Positions 7,065 to 16,443 of a DNA stretch of 64,000 nt are shown piece after piece. Within the stretch, counting starts at the first letter, position 1. Each line of letters opens with the position of its first letter. The notes beneath the pieces were generated by a model that saw only the letters and a program-made list of their open reading frames with translations, made no database searches and had not been told where the DNA came from. Source of the stretch: SXIZ01 sp040079795 (GTDB lineage Bacteria; Pseudomonadota; Gammaproteobacteria; Methylococcales; Methylomonadaceae); contig JBEBJQ010000002.1 in assembly GCA_040079795.1 (NCBI GenBank), positions 76,301-140,300 on the forward strand, given 5' to 3'. The position numbers were made by a program, and so were the translations under genes.

Positions 7065-8411
7065 TTAAATATATCTCGCCAACAAACCGTTACTATGCGA
7101 CATCGCTGGCAAGGGTATTTTGACCTGATAGCCGCCGCCGGACGCCTCATGCATAGCCTGTCCGTATTTATCCCGCATGTTTTCAACGACAATATTCTGA
7201 TTGCCTTCAGGCAAAATCAACTCTAGCTTATCACCGACTGAAAACTTATTTTTAACATCAATTTCAGCCAATCCGGTTGCAGAGTCATAATGTTTAATTT
7301 CACCACAAAATTGTTGCTGATGGCTTTTAGAATAGCCGCTGAGATAATTTTGATGCTCATGGGTATGATGACGCTGGTAAAAACCGTCGGTATAGCCACG
7401 ATTGGCGAGATTTTCCAAAACCCCTAAAAGTTCCGGCTGAAATGCCCTGCCCGCCAAAGCGTCATCAATCGCCTGCCGATAGGTTTGCGCAGTTCGGGCA
7501 ACGTAATAATGTGATTTAGTACGGCCCTCAATTTTAAGGCTATCCACCCCAATTTCAACCAAACGCTGCACATGTTCAATCGCGCGCAGATCCTTGGAAT
7601 TCATGATATAAGTACCGTTTTCATCCTCCATTACTGGTAATAACTCGCCCTTGCGCCCTTCTTCTTCCAAAAAGTAAATATTATCTGCTAAAGGGTGCCG
7701 TTCCGCGCCGCCGCAACTGGCATTGCTAATATCACGCATAGATAATACCTCGTTATTTTCAGCGGGCAACCAATCACCTTCCGCGTTTTCTTGCGCGGGT
7801 TGCGCATCATATTTCCAGCGGCAAGAATTGGTACAAGTACCCTGATTAGGATCCCGGTGATTAAAGTAGCCGGATAACAAACAACGCCCCGAATAGGCAA
7901 TACACAATGCACCATGAACAAATACTTCTAATTCAATATCCGGGCAGCGCTGGCGAATCTCGGCGATTTCCTCCAGTGACAATTCGCGGGATAAAATAAT
8001 GCGGGTCAACCCTAAGTTTTGCCAAAACTTAACTGTTGCATAATTAACAGTGTTAGCCTGGACCGACAAATGTACCGGCATGTCCGGCCAATTTTCACGT
8101 ACCAGCATAATCAAGCCGGGATCAGCCATAATCAGTGCATCTGGCTGCATCGCAATAATCCGGGCAATATCCGCCATAAAAGTTTTGACCTTAGCGTTAT
8201 GGGGGATAACATTAGTCGCTAAAAAAAACTTTTTACCCTGCTGGTGGGCTTCCGCAATACCTTTAGCGAGGTTAGCGGCCTGAAAATCGTTGTTCCGTAC
8301 CCGTAAGCTATAGCGCGGTTGACCCGCATAAACCGCGTCAGCACCATACGCGAAGGCATAGCGCATGTTTTTTAAAGTTCCAGCGGGTGATAGTAACTCA
8401 ACTTGCTTCAT
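7065..8411 (-). CDS. trhP: U32-family tRNA uridine hydroxylation protein TrhP (YegQ)
   Basis: 448 residues, close to Escherichia coli YegQ/TrhP in length and sequence style. The peptidase U32 signature runs through MKQVELLSPAGTLKNMRYA and the ELEVFVHGALCIAYSGRCLL region, followed by a cysteine cluster (GTCTNSCRW) that matches the iron-sulfur-binding cysteines of this family. TrhP is known to hydroxylate uridine 34 of certain tRNAs with prephenate-derived chemistry; the old name protease is misleading. The gene stands alone between ispH and a 445-bp gap. Confidence in the family is high; equivalence to TrhP rather than the related RlhA rests on length and the YegQ-like C-terminus. Confidence 0.88.
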   Translation of the reverse strand: MKQVELLSPAGTLKNMRYAFAYGADAVYAGQPRYSLRVRNNDFQAANLAKGIAEAHQQGKKFFLATNVIPHNAKVKTFMADIARIIAMQPDALIMADPGLIMLVRENWPDMPVHLSVQANTVNYATVKFWQNLGLTRIILSRELSLEEIAEIRQRCPDIELEVFVHGALCIAYSGRCLLSGYFNHRDPNQGTCTNSCRWKYDAQPAQENAEGDWLPAENNEVLSMRDISNASCGGAERHPLADNIYFLEEEGRKGELLPVMEDENGTYIMNSKDLRAIEHVQRLVEIGVDSLKIEGRTKSHYYVARTAQTYRQAIDDALAGRAFQPELLGVLENLANRGYTDGFYQRHHTHEHQNYLSGYSKSHQQQFCGEIKHYDSATGLAEIDVKNKFSVGDKLELILPEGNQNIVVENMRDKYGQAMHEASGGGYQVKIPLPAMSHSNGLLARYI

Positions 8412-8856
8412 GTCATTTAGTCAATAGTTTGTTTTTAAAATAGCGGTTGCCATCCGTTCGCCCGGCAAATATTTCTTCTACGTCCTGACAAGAAACGCCA
8501 GTCTAACGTAAAAATACTGCTTATAAAATGACATGTTGGGAAATTAGACGCAATTGAAACTGAACATAGTTCAATCACAACATCCGAGAATTTTAACTCA
8601 GGCTGACAAACTTTGCGATAAAACCGGAAATTTATAAATATCAGTTTTACAGGTTTTTGACTGTTTTTAGTGCAGTTCTCGCCGTATTTTTCACAAATGG
8701 CGAAAATATTAAGATATGGATTTCTTTTGCCTCAGAAATTCAACTTTTATGACAATAATAAATTACTTTCGGACTTATTTCCCGGCACCTAACCCCCTTC
8801 CAGTAGGAGGGGGTTAGGTGAAGCTGTAACCTAAGCTTATAGATAGAACGCTATTT
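8412..8856. other. Intergenic region upstream of trhP
   Basis: 445 bp of mostly AT-rich DNA with no ORF. It should contain the trhP promoter on the minus strand and the 3' end of the secreted-protein gene's preceding unit. The only strong structure is the long hairpin at 8786-8820. Confidence 0.5.
8786..8820. repeat. Perfect 13-bp inverted repeat
   Basis: CACCTAACCCCCT (8786-8798) is exactly complementary to AGGGGGTTAGGTG (8808-8820) around a 9-nt loop. No T-run follows on either strand, so it is not a standard terminator. Its form resembles dispersed palindromic (REP/BIME-like) elements placed after genes; here it is 36 nt beyond the stop of the CSLREA/RTX gene. Confidence 0.6.
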
Positions 8857-10722
8857 TTACGGAATACCGGTTTTAGCCTCACAGTTGGTTGAGGTATCTG
8901 TACCTGCACCGCCGTTGCAAGTATCCGTTCCGAGACCACCATTTAGGCTATCGTTACCGCTTTCGCCATTCAATACATCAAGACCATCTCCACCGCAAAT
9001 GACATCGTTGTCACTACCACCACTGATAGTGTCGTTGCCGCCTAAACCGTGAATAATATCCCGTTTTTGGGTGCCTTTGATGCTATCAGGACCGGGTGTG
9101 CCGACTATGGTAGGCTTTAAGCCATTGCAAAGCAGTGCTTGAACAGTAGTCGTCTGGATTGAGCTGTTATTTGCTTGTTGATTATCGAGTTGGGCGCCGC
9201 TTACCTTGGCTTGATTAGTCAGTGTACCCGCAACAGCCGGGATGCCTTTGACAATAACAGTAGCACTTACCGATTGAGTGGGAAGATCCACAGCAAGACT
9301 ACCAAGGTTACAAGTAATCACACCGCTTGTGGGCAAACCGCAACTGCCTTGGGAAGGGGTTACCGAAATGAAGTTCAAACCTGAGGCAGGCAGGGTATCC
9401 GTAACTTTTACATCAGTCGCATTAGCAGAACCATTGTTAGTCACAATGATCGTCCAAGTAATAATACCATCAAACGCCATAACCGGGTTAGGCACTGCGG
9501 TTGCTGTAACCGCCAGATCTGCTGAGCTTTCCGCCTCGAAAGCACCAATATCACAACCCGCACCTTGCGAACGGGCAACCCCGCGTTGGTCAGTGATAGG
9601 GCAATTTGCAGCTGCTGCGGTATTAAGCGCGGGACTGCCGGGAAGTAGCGCGAAAGTTTGGGTCGGGCCGCCGTTGTTGGCTAGAATGGTATTAAGCACA
9701 GTAGTTAAATCAGCACCTACAATATTACCGTTGATACCGTTTTGTAACCCGCTTAAAATGCCAACCGAGCTGCCAATCAGGTTGTTATTGCCCTGAGTAA
9801 CGTAACCATTGATGTCGGAAGGAGAAGTCAAATCCGGCAGATTGGCGCGTTTTATTATGTTGTGGTTCCCTGCAATAATACTATTTTCCAGGTTAAGGAA
9901 ATCCGGCTGCAGATTGACCCCACTTAAAGATGAATTGGAAATGCCACCGCCTACATTTATGCTCAATGTACAAATGGAACCTGTGGGACAGGCTGGAGTT
10001 ACGGCGCTATTGCCGACAACAGTTAGGTGGGAGCCCCATATTTTGCCGTGACTATTCAATATTGCACCGCCAAATGATGCGCTATTGTTGGAAAAAGTGC
10101 TATTCGTAATGACAAGATTGCCATTAGGGGCAGTGGCGGTGGTGTCACCATAATTGGCAATGCCGCCTCCGTTACCTGTCGATGTATTGCCGGAAAAAGT
10201 GCATCGGTCGACGGTCAGGTTGCCAAACTGGTTATAGATGCCACCACCACCTCCAATTCCACCGCCGCCAAAGCCGCCCCCAGTTGCGAAGCCGTTCGCC
10301 ACAGTCAAATTCTTCAATGAAAGACTAGCACCTGGATTTACTATAAGCACCCGCACAGTATTGTTGCCGCTCAGAATGACTTTTTTTCCACTTCCATCGA
10401 TGGAAAGTCCTGCAGTATCGCTAATGCTCAGTGCACCCCCAAGTATCAGAGTACCCTCGACACTGAAGGCGATGTTATCTGCACCATTACCTGCTGCGCA
10501 ATCACCACCTGTGGTGTCGCTATTTGTATTGGCGTTAGTAATTGCTTCCCGTAACGTACACTGCGCATCCGCCGATGCCGCAATATCAGTCAGGCTATTA
10601 ACGATTAGATTATTGGCCAAAGCCGACGTTCCGCTCGACGCCCATAACAAAGCCAGCGCGATAGAACTGCCGGGCAGCATGGATAACATGGATAAATTGC
10701 TGGCTTTTTTAAAAATTATCAT
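8857..10722 (-). CDS. Secreted CSLREA / DUF11 / RTX-repeat mosaic protein
   Basis: About 621 residues. An N-terminal signal-like segment ends near ALANN. A CSLREA-type motif follows (CTLREAITNAN, about residue 55), then a glycine-rich right-handed beta-helix region to about 400 (GGGFGGGGIGGGGGIYNQ, repeated NSTFSNNSA-like turns). A DUF11-type Ig-like repeat runs about 405-530 (ADLAVTATAVPNP...TIIVTNNGSANATDV). The end carries about six RTX calcium-binding nonapeptides (GGNDTISGG, GESGNDSLNGG). I chose the ATG at 10722, 7 nt after GGAG, over the TTG at 10728. It is probably an extracellular or surface protein; both a Sec-type leader and RTX repeats are present, which is unusual. Its target is not known. 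Confidence 0.8.
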   Translation of the reverse strand: MIIFKKASNLSMLSMLPGSSIALALLWASSGTSALANNLIVNSLTDIAASADAQCTLREAITNANTNSDTTGGDCAAGNGADNIAFSVEGTLILGGALSISDTAGLSIDGSGKKVILSGNNTVRVLIVNPGASLSLKNLTVANGFATGGGFGGGGIGGGGGIYNQFGNLTVDRCTFSGNTSTGNGGGIANYGDTTATAPNGNLVITNSTFSNNSASFGGAILNSHGKIWGSHLTVVGNSAVTPACPTGSICTLSINVGGGISNSSLSGVNLQPDFLNLENSIIAGNHNIIKRANLPDLTSPSDINGYVTQGNNNLIGSSVGILSGLQNGINGNIVGADLTTVLNTILANNGGPTQTFALLPGSPALNTAAAANCPITDQRGVARSQGAGCDIGAFEAESSADLAVTATAVPNPVMAFDGIITWTIIVTNNGSANATDVKVTDTLPASGLNFISVTPSQGSCGLPTSGVITCNLGSLAVDLPTQSVSATVIVKGIPAVAGTLTNQAKVSGAQLDNQQANNSSIQTTTVQALLCNGLKPTIVGTPGPDSIKGTQKRDIIHGLGGNDTISGGSDNDVICGGDGLDVLNGESGNDSLNGGLGTDTCNGGAGTDTSTNCEAKTGIP

Positions 10723-10886
10723 GATCAATCTCCACTTTGGTATTTTTATTTTTTGAATTCACATCGTAAGTGAATCTATCATAATTTAACAAAGGTTCAA
10801 TATATAAAATTTAGTTCATTAAGGAGGCAATTAAAATAAACAACCCATTTACACCTAACAGATGCACTGACTCAAATTTGATCTGA

Positions 10887-11047
10887 CAGTTACCGCTTAT
10901 CGCTGCACGTACTGGAATCAAGCGCAAAAGTTTTTATCACGCCCCGCCAGAGGCAATCCCACATTTGAAACGTTGTTGGCGCTAATGGATGCAGCAGGAT
11001 TAAAGTTTCCGTGCAACAACAAACAGTTCAACAGAAAAACCGCTTAA
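10887..11047 (+). pseudogene. Frameshifted remnant of an addiction-module antitoxin (HTH)
   Basis: Two reading frames join to give a sequence resembling the C-terminal half of HigA-like addiction-module antidotes: QLPLIAARTGIKRKSFYHA in one frame (10887-10943) and then RPARGNPTFETLLALMDAAG in another (from about 10946 to the stop at 11045-11047). The TG(I/L)xRxxxY helix-turn-helix and the GNPxFxTxLxxMxAxGLK tail are diagnostic in form. A TGA lies directly upstream of the first part, and no toxin gene is adjacent. It is a decayed antitoxin left in the accessory region. Confidence 0.55.
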
Positions 11048-11056
11048 TGGCTATGT

Positions 11057-11569
11057 TTAATCCCCCACACCCTTATCCCCTTTCCAGCACACGAACCACT
11101 CGGTCAAATCTTGGGCATCACCCAAGCCGCGTAGCCGGTGATCCACTGCATCCTGGTTGCCCCATACGACGTCTGCCCAGTCGCCATCAACCACTCGTGG
11201 TTCAATGTCATTACAGTAAACACCCTTATCACGTTGAACATAAAAACCGTAAGTACGGCAAGCCACCGGGCGATAGGCGTAGACCAAGCAAACTCCCGCC
11301 GATCTATCTAATAACGGGCAAACGATAGGGCGAGATAACTGATCGACCAGTGCGGCAATAGCTGTACCAATTTTCAGAAGCTGCCCAGGAGATAGTCTAA
11401 TCAGCCCTTCCTGCAACAAATTCCATTCCATTGCTGTGAACCGAGGAGTTTCGGCGAGCCGTCTACAACAGCCATCACAGCCCATGCGACATAGCCAATC
11501 AGGATTATCCTCTCGAATAGCTCCTACGCGCGCTTCAATATCTTCATGGAGTTTGGTTAGTATGTTCAT
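11057..11569 (-). CDS. YkgJ-family cysteine-cluster protein
   Basis: 170 residues with the metal-binding pattern of the YkgJ/UPF0153 family: CxxGCDGCC near residue 27-35 (CRMGCDGCC), then CPLLDRSAGVCLVYAYRPVACRTYGFY around 83-108. The family is thought to chelate zinc or an iron-sulfur cluster, and its biochemical role is not settled. The gene is isolated on the minus strand between a broken antitoxin and transposase remnants, so it may have arrived with accessory DNA. The N-terminus is conserved enough to accept the ATG at 11569, though the ribosome site is poor. Confidence 0.8.
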   Translation of the reverse strand: MNILTKLHEDIEARVGAIREDNPDWLCRMGCDGCCRRLAETPRFTAMEWNLLQEGLIRLSPGQLLKIGTAIAALVDQLSRPIVCPLLDRSAGVCLVYAYRPVACRTYGFYVQRDKGVYCNDIEPRVVDGDWADVVWGNQDAVDHRLRGLGDAQDLTEWFVCWKGDKGVGD

Positions 11570-11786
11570 CTTTATATCCAGTTTTTATCCGCGCTTTGAT
11601 AAAATCTTTATTTAGGAATTGAGTAATAAAACTGAAATATTTAATGGCCAAACTAATATCCTCAATCAGCGATTCAGTGTCAAGTGTCAACCAAAATACA
11701 ACAAGAGTGTTTCTAATGCTGCCTGTGCGATTGATTGAAAACTGTACAATATAAATCGGTTAGCTGTTATAATTAGCAACCTATGA

Positions 11787-12183
11787 AGTACAGCCACGGA
11801 TGCTGTCGATGCAAACACCCTGGCCGAATATGCTACCCGAATGGATTTTGTTGAGTGGAGTGGGTTCTCCGTCGAATGAAAAACTGGCGCTACGCAGCTT
11901 TTCCCGCCGCATCAATACCCAAAAGTGCGGGTACAAGTGCGCTGTCGGGTCAAAAAGCCGCCGCCAAAAACCACCTGCACGCATTAACTGCCACACAAGA
12001 ACCCCCTAAAGCCGTACTGCGTGATGCCAAGCTGGGCACCTCCCAGCTGGAAAAGCGCATCGCCAGCCTTAAGACTGAAGCCGTTGTTTGGATTGAAAAG
12101 CATCCGGAACTTAAGCGGGTTATGGAATTTCTGGTCGGCATCAAGGGGATCGCCCAAACCCGCGCCATTGCATTGATGGGAGA
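11787..12183 (+). pseudogene. IS110-type transposase remnant with frameshifts
   Basis: Three frames must be joined to read it. The first (11787-11879) gives TDAVDANTLAEYATRMDF, typical of the IS110 DEDD domain. The second gives SPSNEKLALRSFSRRINTQ. The third, from about 11960, gives KNHLHALTATQ, SQLEKRIASLKTEAVVWIEK and GIKGIAQTRAIALMGEL, the C-terminal transposase_20 helix-hairpin-helix region. Both ends of the gene are missing and the right part runs directly into IS481-type sequence. It is a dead fragment. Confidence 0.65.
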
Positions 12184-12549
12184 ACTGTTATTGCTGCCAC
12201 CAACCGTTATGTCTACCAGGAGTTACACGGCAACAAACGTATGGGCACTGCCACCGCCTTCCTTGAAAACACTATGGCGCAGTATCCGTTTAAAAATAGT
12301 GAACTAACCGACAACGGCATGGAATTCAGCTACAACTCGTTACCCGATGGCAAAAAGCCCAAGGGCAAGGGACACCCTTTCACAGCCCTGTGCCAAGATC
12401 GGCAGATTGAACACCGCACCACACTGGCCAAACACCCGTGAACCAATGGCATGGTCGAGGCGTTGAACAAGAAGGTCAAGGCCAACACCACCAAACGCTT
12501 CCATTACGACACGATAGGGGCACTAAAAACGCACCTGTACACCCCCTAA
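12184..12549 (+). pseudogene. IS481-type transposase remnant with in-frame stop
   Basis: The translated frame gives VYQELHGNKRMGTATAFLEN, then ELTDNGMEFSYNSL, HPFTALCQDRQIEHRTTLA and TNGMVEALNKKVKANTTKRF. This is the DDE integrase core of IS481 transposases, with the DNGxEF aspartate and the TNGMVExxN glutamate visible. The expected tryptophan or glutamine before TNGMVE is a TGA at 12439-12441. The N-terminal half is absent and the left edge abuts the IS110 remnant, so this is an inactive fragment. Confidence 0.7.
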
Positions 12550-12562
12550 TCCAAACCAACTT

Positions 12563-13224
12563 AATTTGCGGCTTAACAGTTAGTATGCAACATGAGAGTT
12601 ATCTTTATATGTTTTGATTAAGGATTCGACACTCATATCAAAATCGGTAACCCTCATCTTTTCAAGCCGATGTGTCAGATCAACTCGAGACTAATACATT
12701 TAATTTAATTTAATTTAACTCTAACTTCATTAAAAATATACCCCGGGGACATTTTAGCAACAACATGAAACTGTGAAATAGCTCATAGTTTTCCGTCCCT
12801 TTGCGCAAGACCCCCTTAAAATGCCCTATACTATTTCCTATTAGTTGCCCTAGTTTTCGATTTTATACTGCCCGAAACATAAAACCATCATTACTGACTA
12901 GGCGTTAAGCATACCGACAGTTTAGCCCAACAGTTTTATAAAGTACTCATGTTTATTTTTGATCATCGAAACTTAAATAACTTAATTATTTACTTATCAG
13001 GATAACGCTACCGCTATTTATTGCATGCTGGACATATCAATGATTGATATAATTCTAACCAGATTTTTCAATATCCACCGCACACCGACAATGTGCTTGG
13101 TTGAAAATCAAATAATCAATAAGCCATTGGTCACTTGCTATGGGTTTTTATTAATGATCATAGGCGTTATCAGCAGTAGTGATTAGTCACAAAAATGCTT
13201 ATTAACTATTTTGGGGAGTTTACA
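12563..13224. other. Long intergenic region before the EPS export cassette
   Basis: About 660 bp with no credible ORF. It holds a short tandem repeat, four copies of TTTAA-type pentamers at about 12697-12720, and strongly AT-rich DNA closer to the EPS genes. The promoter for the cassette should lie here, but I cannot name a clear -10/-35 pair. No sigma-54 match was noticed. Confidence 0.4.
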
Positions 13225-14013
13225 TTGAAAAAAATTGGGATAATTTTAAGGGTTCTATTGCTGTTTATTTGCTTCATAAAAGGCGTAAACGCTGAATATC
13301 TTATCGGTGCTGATGATGCCCTGTCCATAAAGGTTTATGGCTATGACGACTTAATAACCGAAACACGCGTTTCTGAAAACGGTCTCATCGTGTTCCCCCT
13401 CATTGGTGAGGTGAAAATAGGCGGTAAATCAACCTTGGAAGCAAGCAGAACCATTGCACAATTATTAGGCAACGGCGGTTTCATTAAAAACGCGCAAGTG
13501 ACGGTTGTAGTATTAGACTACAAAAGCCAACAAGTTTCTGTGCTCGGACAAGTCAACAAACCTGGCCAATATACCCTGGAGGTTCCCAGAACTCTGGTTG
13601 ACGTTATTGCAATGGCTGGTGGGATTAGCATCTTAGGGGAAGACCGCGTCATTATTACCCGCCACGTCAATGACAAAACCGTTAAGGAAGAAATTGACTT
13701 ACGCAAAATTCTCGAGTTTCCGGAAGCCAGTAAAGTCGTGACCATTGAAAAAGGTGACGTTGTCTATGTGCCCAAAGCACCGATGTTTTATATCCATGGC
13801 GAAGTTCAAAAACCCGGCAGTTTCAGACTGGAACCCAATATGACCATCGCCCAAGCTGTTTCAGTTGGCGGCGGCATCACGCCACGGGGCACCTTAAACG
13901 ACATTGAAGTTGCCCGGCATAGTCAAAACGGCACCACCAAAACAATTACCGTGAAACTAACCGACCGAGTATTAAAAGACGACGTTATCGTTATTGATGA
14001 ACGGTTATTTTGA
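13225..14013 (+). CDS. Wza-type polysaccharide export lipoprotein-like protein
   Basis: About 262 residues. A signal peptide (MKKIGIILRVLLLFICFIKG, cleavage after VNA) is followed by the Poly_export domain (YLIGADDALSIKVYGYDDL...) and two SLBB domains (VSVLGQVNKPGQYTL; FYIHGEVQKPGSFRL). I chose the TTG at 13225, which has GGGGAG 9 nt upstream and begins exactly at the signal peptide; an ATG at 13195 would add ten residues without a ribosome site. There is no lipobox cysteine at the cleavage site. Family members form the periplasmic and outer-membrane channel for exopolysaccharide. First gene of a four-gene cassette, 18 bp before the Wzz-like gene. Confidence 0.88.
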   Translation: MKKIGIILRVLLLFICFIKGVNAEYLIGADDALSIKVYGYDDLITETRVSENGLIVFPLIGEVKIGGKSTLEASRTIAQLLGNGGFIKNAQVTVVVLDYKSQQVSVLGQVNKPGQYTLEVPRTLVDVIAMAGGISILGEDRVIITRHVNDKTVKEEIDLRKILEFPEASKVVTIEKGDVVYVPKAPMFYIHGEVQKPGSFRLEPNMTIAQAVSVGGGITPRGTLNDIEVARHSQNGTTKTITVKLTDRVLKDDVIVIDERLF

Positions 14014-14031
14014 TACCCTTAAGAGACTAGA

Positions 14032-15429
14032 ATGAATTTACAACAGTTTTTTACCATACTCTATGCCCGTAAGTGGCTGATATTGACCTACTTAAGCATC
14101 ACCTTACTGGCTACCCTGTTCATAAGCTTAATCATACCCAAACAATATGTCGCTACGACATCCCTGTTCATGGAACAACGGGTCGTAGATCCGATCACCG
14201 GCGGCATGATGCCTACGCAATTATTATCCGGCTATATTGCAACCCAGGCGGATATTATTTCCAGCCACAACGTTGCACTAAGAGTAGTCGATCAATTAAA
14301 TTTATCGGCCTATAAAGAATTTAAGGATGACTTTGAAAAACACAAAGGCATTGGTGACATCCGCGACTGGATAGCAGACGCTTTAATAAAAAATATCACC
14401 GTAATCCCTTCCCGTGAAAGTAGCATTATTCACGTTAGTTATAAAAGTAAAAATCCCAAATTTTCAGTGCAGGCCGCAAATGCCTTTGCAAAAGCCTATA
14501 TACAAACAACCGTGGATTTAAAACTGCAACCGGCACAACAAAACGCTGACTGGTTTGAAATGCAACTCAATTCGTTACGACAAAAAATGGAACAATCGCG
14601 GGAAAATTTATCCAGCTTTCAACAAACCAGCGGTATCGTCAATAACAACAATCGTATTGATATCGAAGATGCACGTTTAGCAGAAATTGCCCAGCAATTA
14701 GTGGTCAATCAAGGCCATACCTATGAGTTAACCGCACGCAAACAATTATTAACCAAAGCCTTAAAAAATAACTCTTTCGAGTCATTACAGGAAATATTGG
14801 ACAATACTTTCGTGCAAACTTTAAAAAGCGACCTTTCCCGGGTTGAGGCACAATTTGCGGAACTATCCGTGAAAGTCGATAAAAACCATCCACAGTATCA
14901 ACAGGCCGCAGCGGAAATCAGTAATTTAAAGAAAAAAATTACCCAAGAAATTAGTACCGTATTAGAGGGCATTAATAACAGTGTTGCGGCTTCCAAGCAA
15001 CGCGACGAAATTCTGGCTGCGGAACTGGAGAAACAAAAAACCAAAGTTTTAGCCCTTAAAAAACAACATAACGAAATTGATGTGCTCACTGAAGAAGTTG
15101 AGAACTCCCAGAAAACCTATGATGCCGCCATGCAACGCTCGGTACAAACACGCATGGAAAGTGAGGCTAGCCTCTCTAACATTGCTATTTTAAATCCAGC
15201 CATACTGCCCCAAAAACATGACAGTCCTAAACTCACCTTAAATTTATTTTTAGGCCTATTTTTAGGCACATTATTAGGCATTGGCGCAGCTATGCTGACA
15301 GAATTGTTTGATCGCCGGATTCGGGCAGCGGTTGATATTAATGCCGGTCTTGGCTTACCTGTTTTCGGCGTGATAACCAAAGCCCCTTTAACCAAAAAAC
15401 AACGTAGATTTTTAGGAGCATCATCTTGA
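14032..15429 (+). CDS. Wzz/Wzc-type polysaccharide chain-length determinant
   Basis: 465 residues: an N-terminal membrane segment (about 16-35, LILTYLSITLLATLFISLII), a Wzz domain, a long periplasmic coiled coil (about 170-370), a GNVR-like segment (LTEEVENSQKTYDAAMQR) and a second membrane segment near 405-430 (LNLFLGLFLGTLLGIGAAML). The proline-rich LNPAILPQKHDSPK before it is typical of polysaccharide co-polymerases. There is no cytoplasmic kinase domain; that function is on the separate EpsG-like protein whose start overlaps this stop codon. The pair should control chain length of the exported polymer. Confidence 0.9.
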   Translation: MNLQQFFTILYARKWLILTYLSITLLATLFISLIIPKQYVATTSLFMEQRVVDPITGGMMPTQLLSGYIATQADIISSHNVALRVVDQLNLSAYKEFKDDFEKHKGIGDIRDWIADALIKNITVIPSRESSIIHVSYKSKNPKFSVQAANAFAKAYIQTTVDLKLQPAQQNADWFEMQLNSLRQKMEQSRENLSSFQQTSGIVNNNNRIDIEDARLAEIAQQLVVNQGHTYELTARKQLLTKALKNNSFESLQEILDNTFVQTLKSDLSRVEAQFAELSVKVDKNHPQYQQAAAEISNLKKKITQEISTVLEGINNSVAASKQRDEILAAELEKQKTKVLALKKQHNEIDVLTEEVENSQKTYDAAMQRSVQTRMESEASLSNIAILNPAILPQKHDSPKLTLNLFLGLFLGTLLGIGAAMLTELFDRRIRAAVDINAGLGLPVFGVITKAPLTKKQRRFLGASS

Positions 15430-16253
15430 AACCAACCAGTATAGGCGGAGCACTCTTAGACGCCGGTAAAATCACGGTAGCCGATGCAGAAAGAATTTTA
15501 CGGCTTCAAAAAGAAAAAGGCTTACGCTTTGGAGATGCTGGCAAAGCCTTAAAATTAATAACAGAAGAAGATATTCAACAAACCTTATCTGAGCAATTTG
15601 ATTTTCCTTTTCTAGCCAATGCTGACAGTGGCCTAAGTGAAGAACTGATTGCAGCTTATAGGCCATTCAGTCCACAAGTGGAAGTCTTGCGCGCTATTCG
15701 AAGCCAATTAATGCTCCGTTGGTTTACTGAGCAACGCAAAACTTTAGCGATTGTCAGTCCCGCCGCTAAGGAAGGCCGCAGTTATTTGGCAGCAAATTTA
15801 GCGGTTGTATTCTCACAATTAGGTGAGCGTACGCTGCTGATTGACGCCGATTTACGCCAACCCCGCCAACATTTGCTTTTTAATATCGATACCAAACAAG
15901 GACTGTCGGATCTTTTGGCCAATCGTGCCAATGCATCGGTTATTACTAAAATACCTGAGTTAAAGGGTTTATCAATCATGACAGCGGGAACTATCCCCCC
16001 AAATCCCCAGGAATTAATCAGCCGGGCGTTAACAAATCATTTGAACCAATTTTCCTTGGACTATGATGTGATCTTAATAGACACCCCCCCCGCCTCCCAA
16101 GGTTCAGATGTGCAATTAATAGCTGCAAAAGCAATGGGGGCATTACTGCTCGCAAGACTCCATAGATCCCGCTTAACCGATCAGGAAGCCTTAAAAAATT
16201 CACTTGAAAATTCTGGCGCAGCTTGTGTCGGCTCTGTAGTCAATGATTTCTAA
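15426..16253 (+). CDS. EpsG-like tyrosine-kinase-type ATPase of EPS export
   Basis: 275 residues. The N-terminal 60 residues (IGGALLDAGKIT...QTLSEQFDFPFL) resemble the GspE N-terminal domain found in EpsG proteins. A BY-kinase/ParA-like fold follows, with Walker A-like AKEGRSYLAANLA (about 117-129), Walker A' LLIDADLRQPRQH and Walker B DVILIDTPP. The invariant lysine position of Walker A reads R, as in GRS-type EpsG members as I recall them. The usual C-terminal tyrosine cluster is absent. The start is a TTG with AGGAG 7 nt upstream (15414-15418), overlapping the previous stop. It should act as the cytoplasmic partner of the chain-length protein. Confidence 0.85.
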   Translation: MKPTSIGGALLDAGKITVADAERILRLQKEKGLRFGDAGKALKLITEEDIQQTLSEQFDFPFLANADSGLSEELIAAYRPFSPQVEVLRAIRSQLMLRWFTEQRKTLAIVSPAAKEGRSYLAANLAVVFSQLGERTLLIDADLRQPRQHLLFNIDTKQGLSDLLANRANASVITKIPELKGLSIMTAGTIPPNPQELISRALTNHLNQFSLDYDVILIDTPPASQGSDVQLIAAKAMGALLLARLHRSRLTDQEALKNSLENSGAACVGSVVNDF

Positions 16254-16443
16254 CTGTCAATTTATCCCTGTTCCTAATAAGGTTACGGACTTTGATAACC
16301 AGGCTTGCACTGCAAAACACCTGCAAAATTATTTTTTACAGCTATTGCACCAGTATATTCGGTCCTGAAATATGCCATCGTGTGACTGTGCGGAGTAAAT
16401 CCATTAAAACCAAACCACAACAACGCATTTTAAGTAGTGGCTT

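Noticed and set aside
9278..10756. Several long open frames on the plus strand (9278-9796, 10238-10756) opposite the secreted CSLREA/RTX gene
   Set aside because: They are shadows of a glycine/asparagine-rich gene and give proline- and valine-rich products with no ribosome site or domain.
11781..12168. Minus-strand frames opposite the IS110 remnant
   Set aside because: The plus strand gives recognisable IS110 motifs; the minus frames are antisense shadows.
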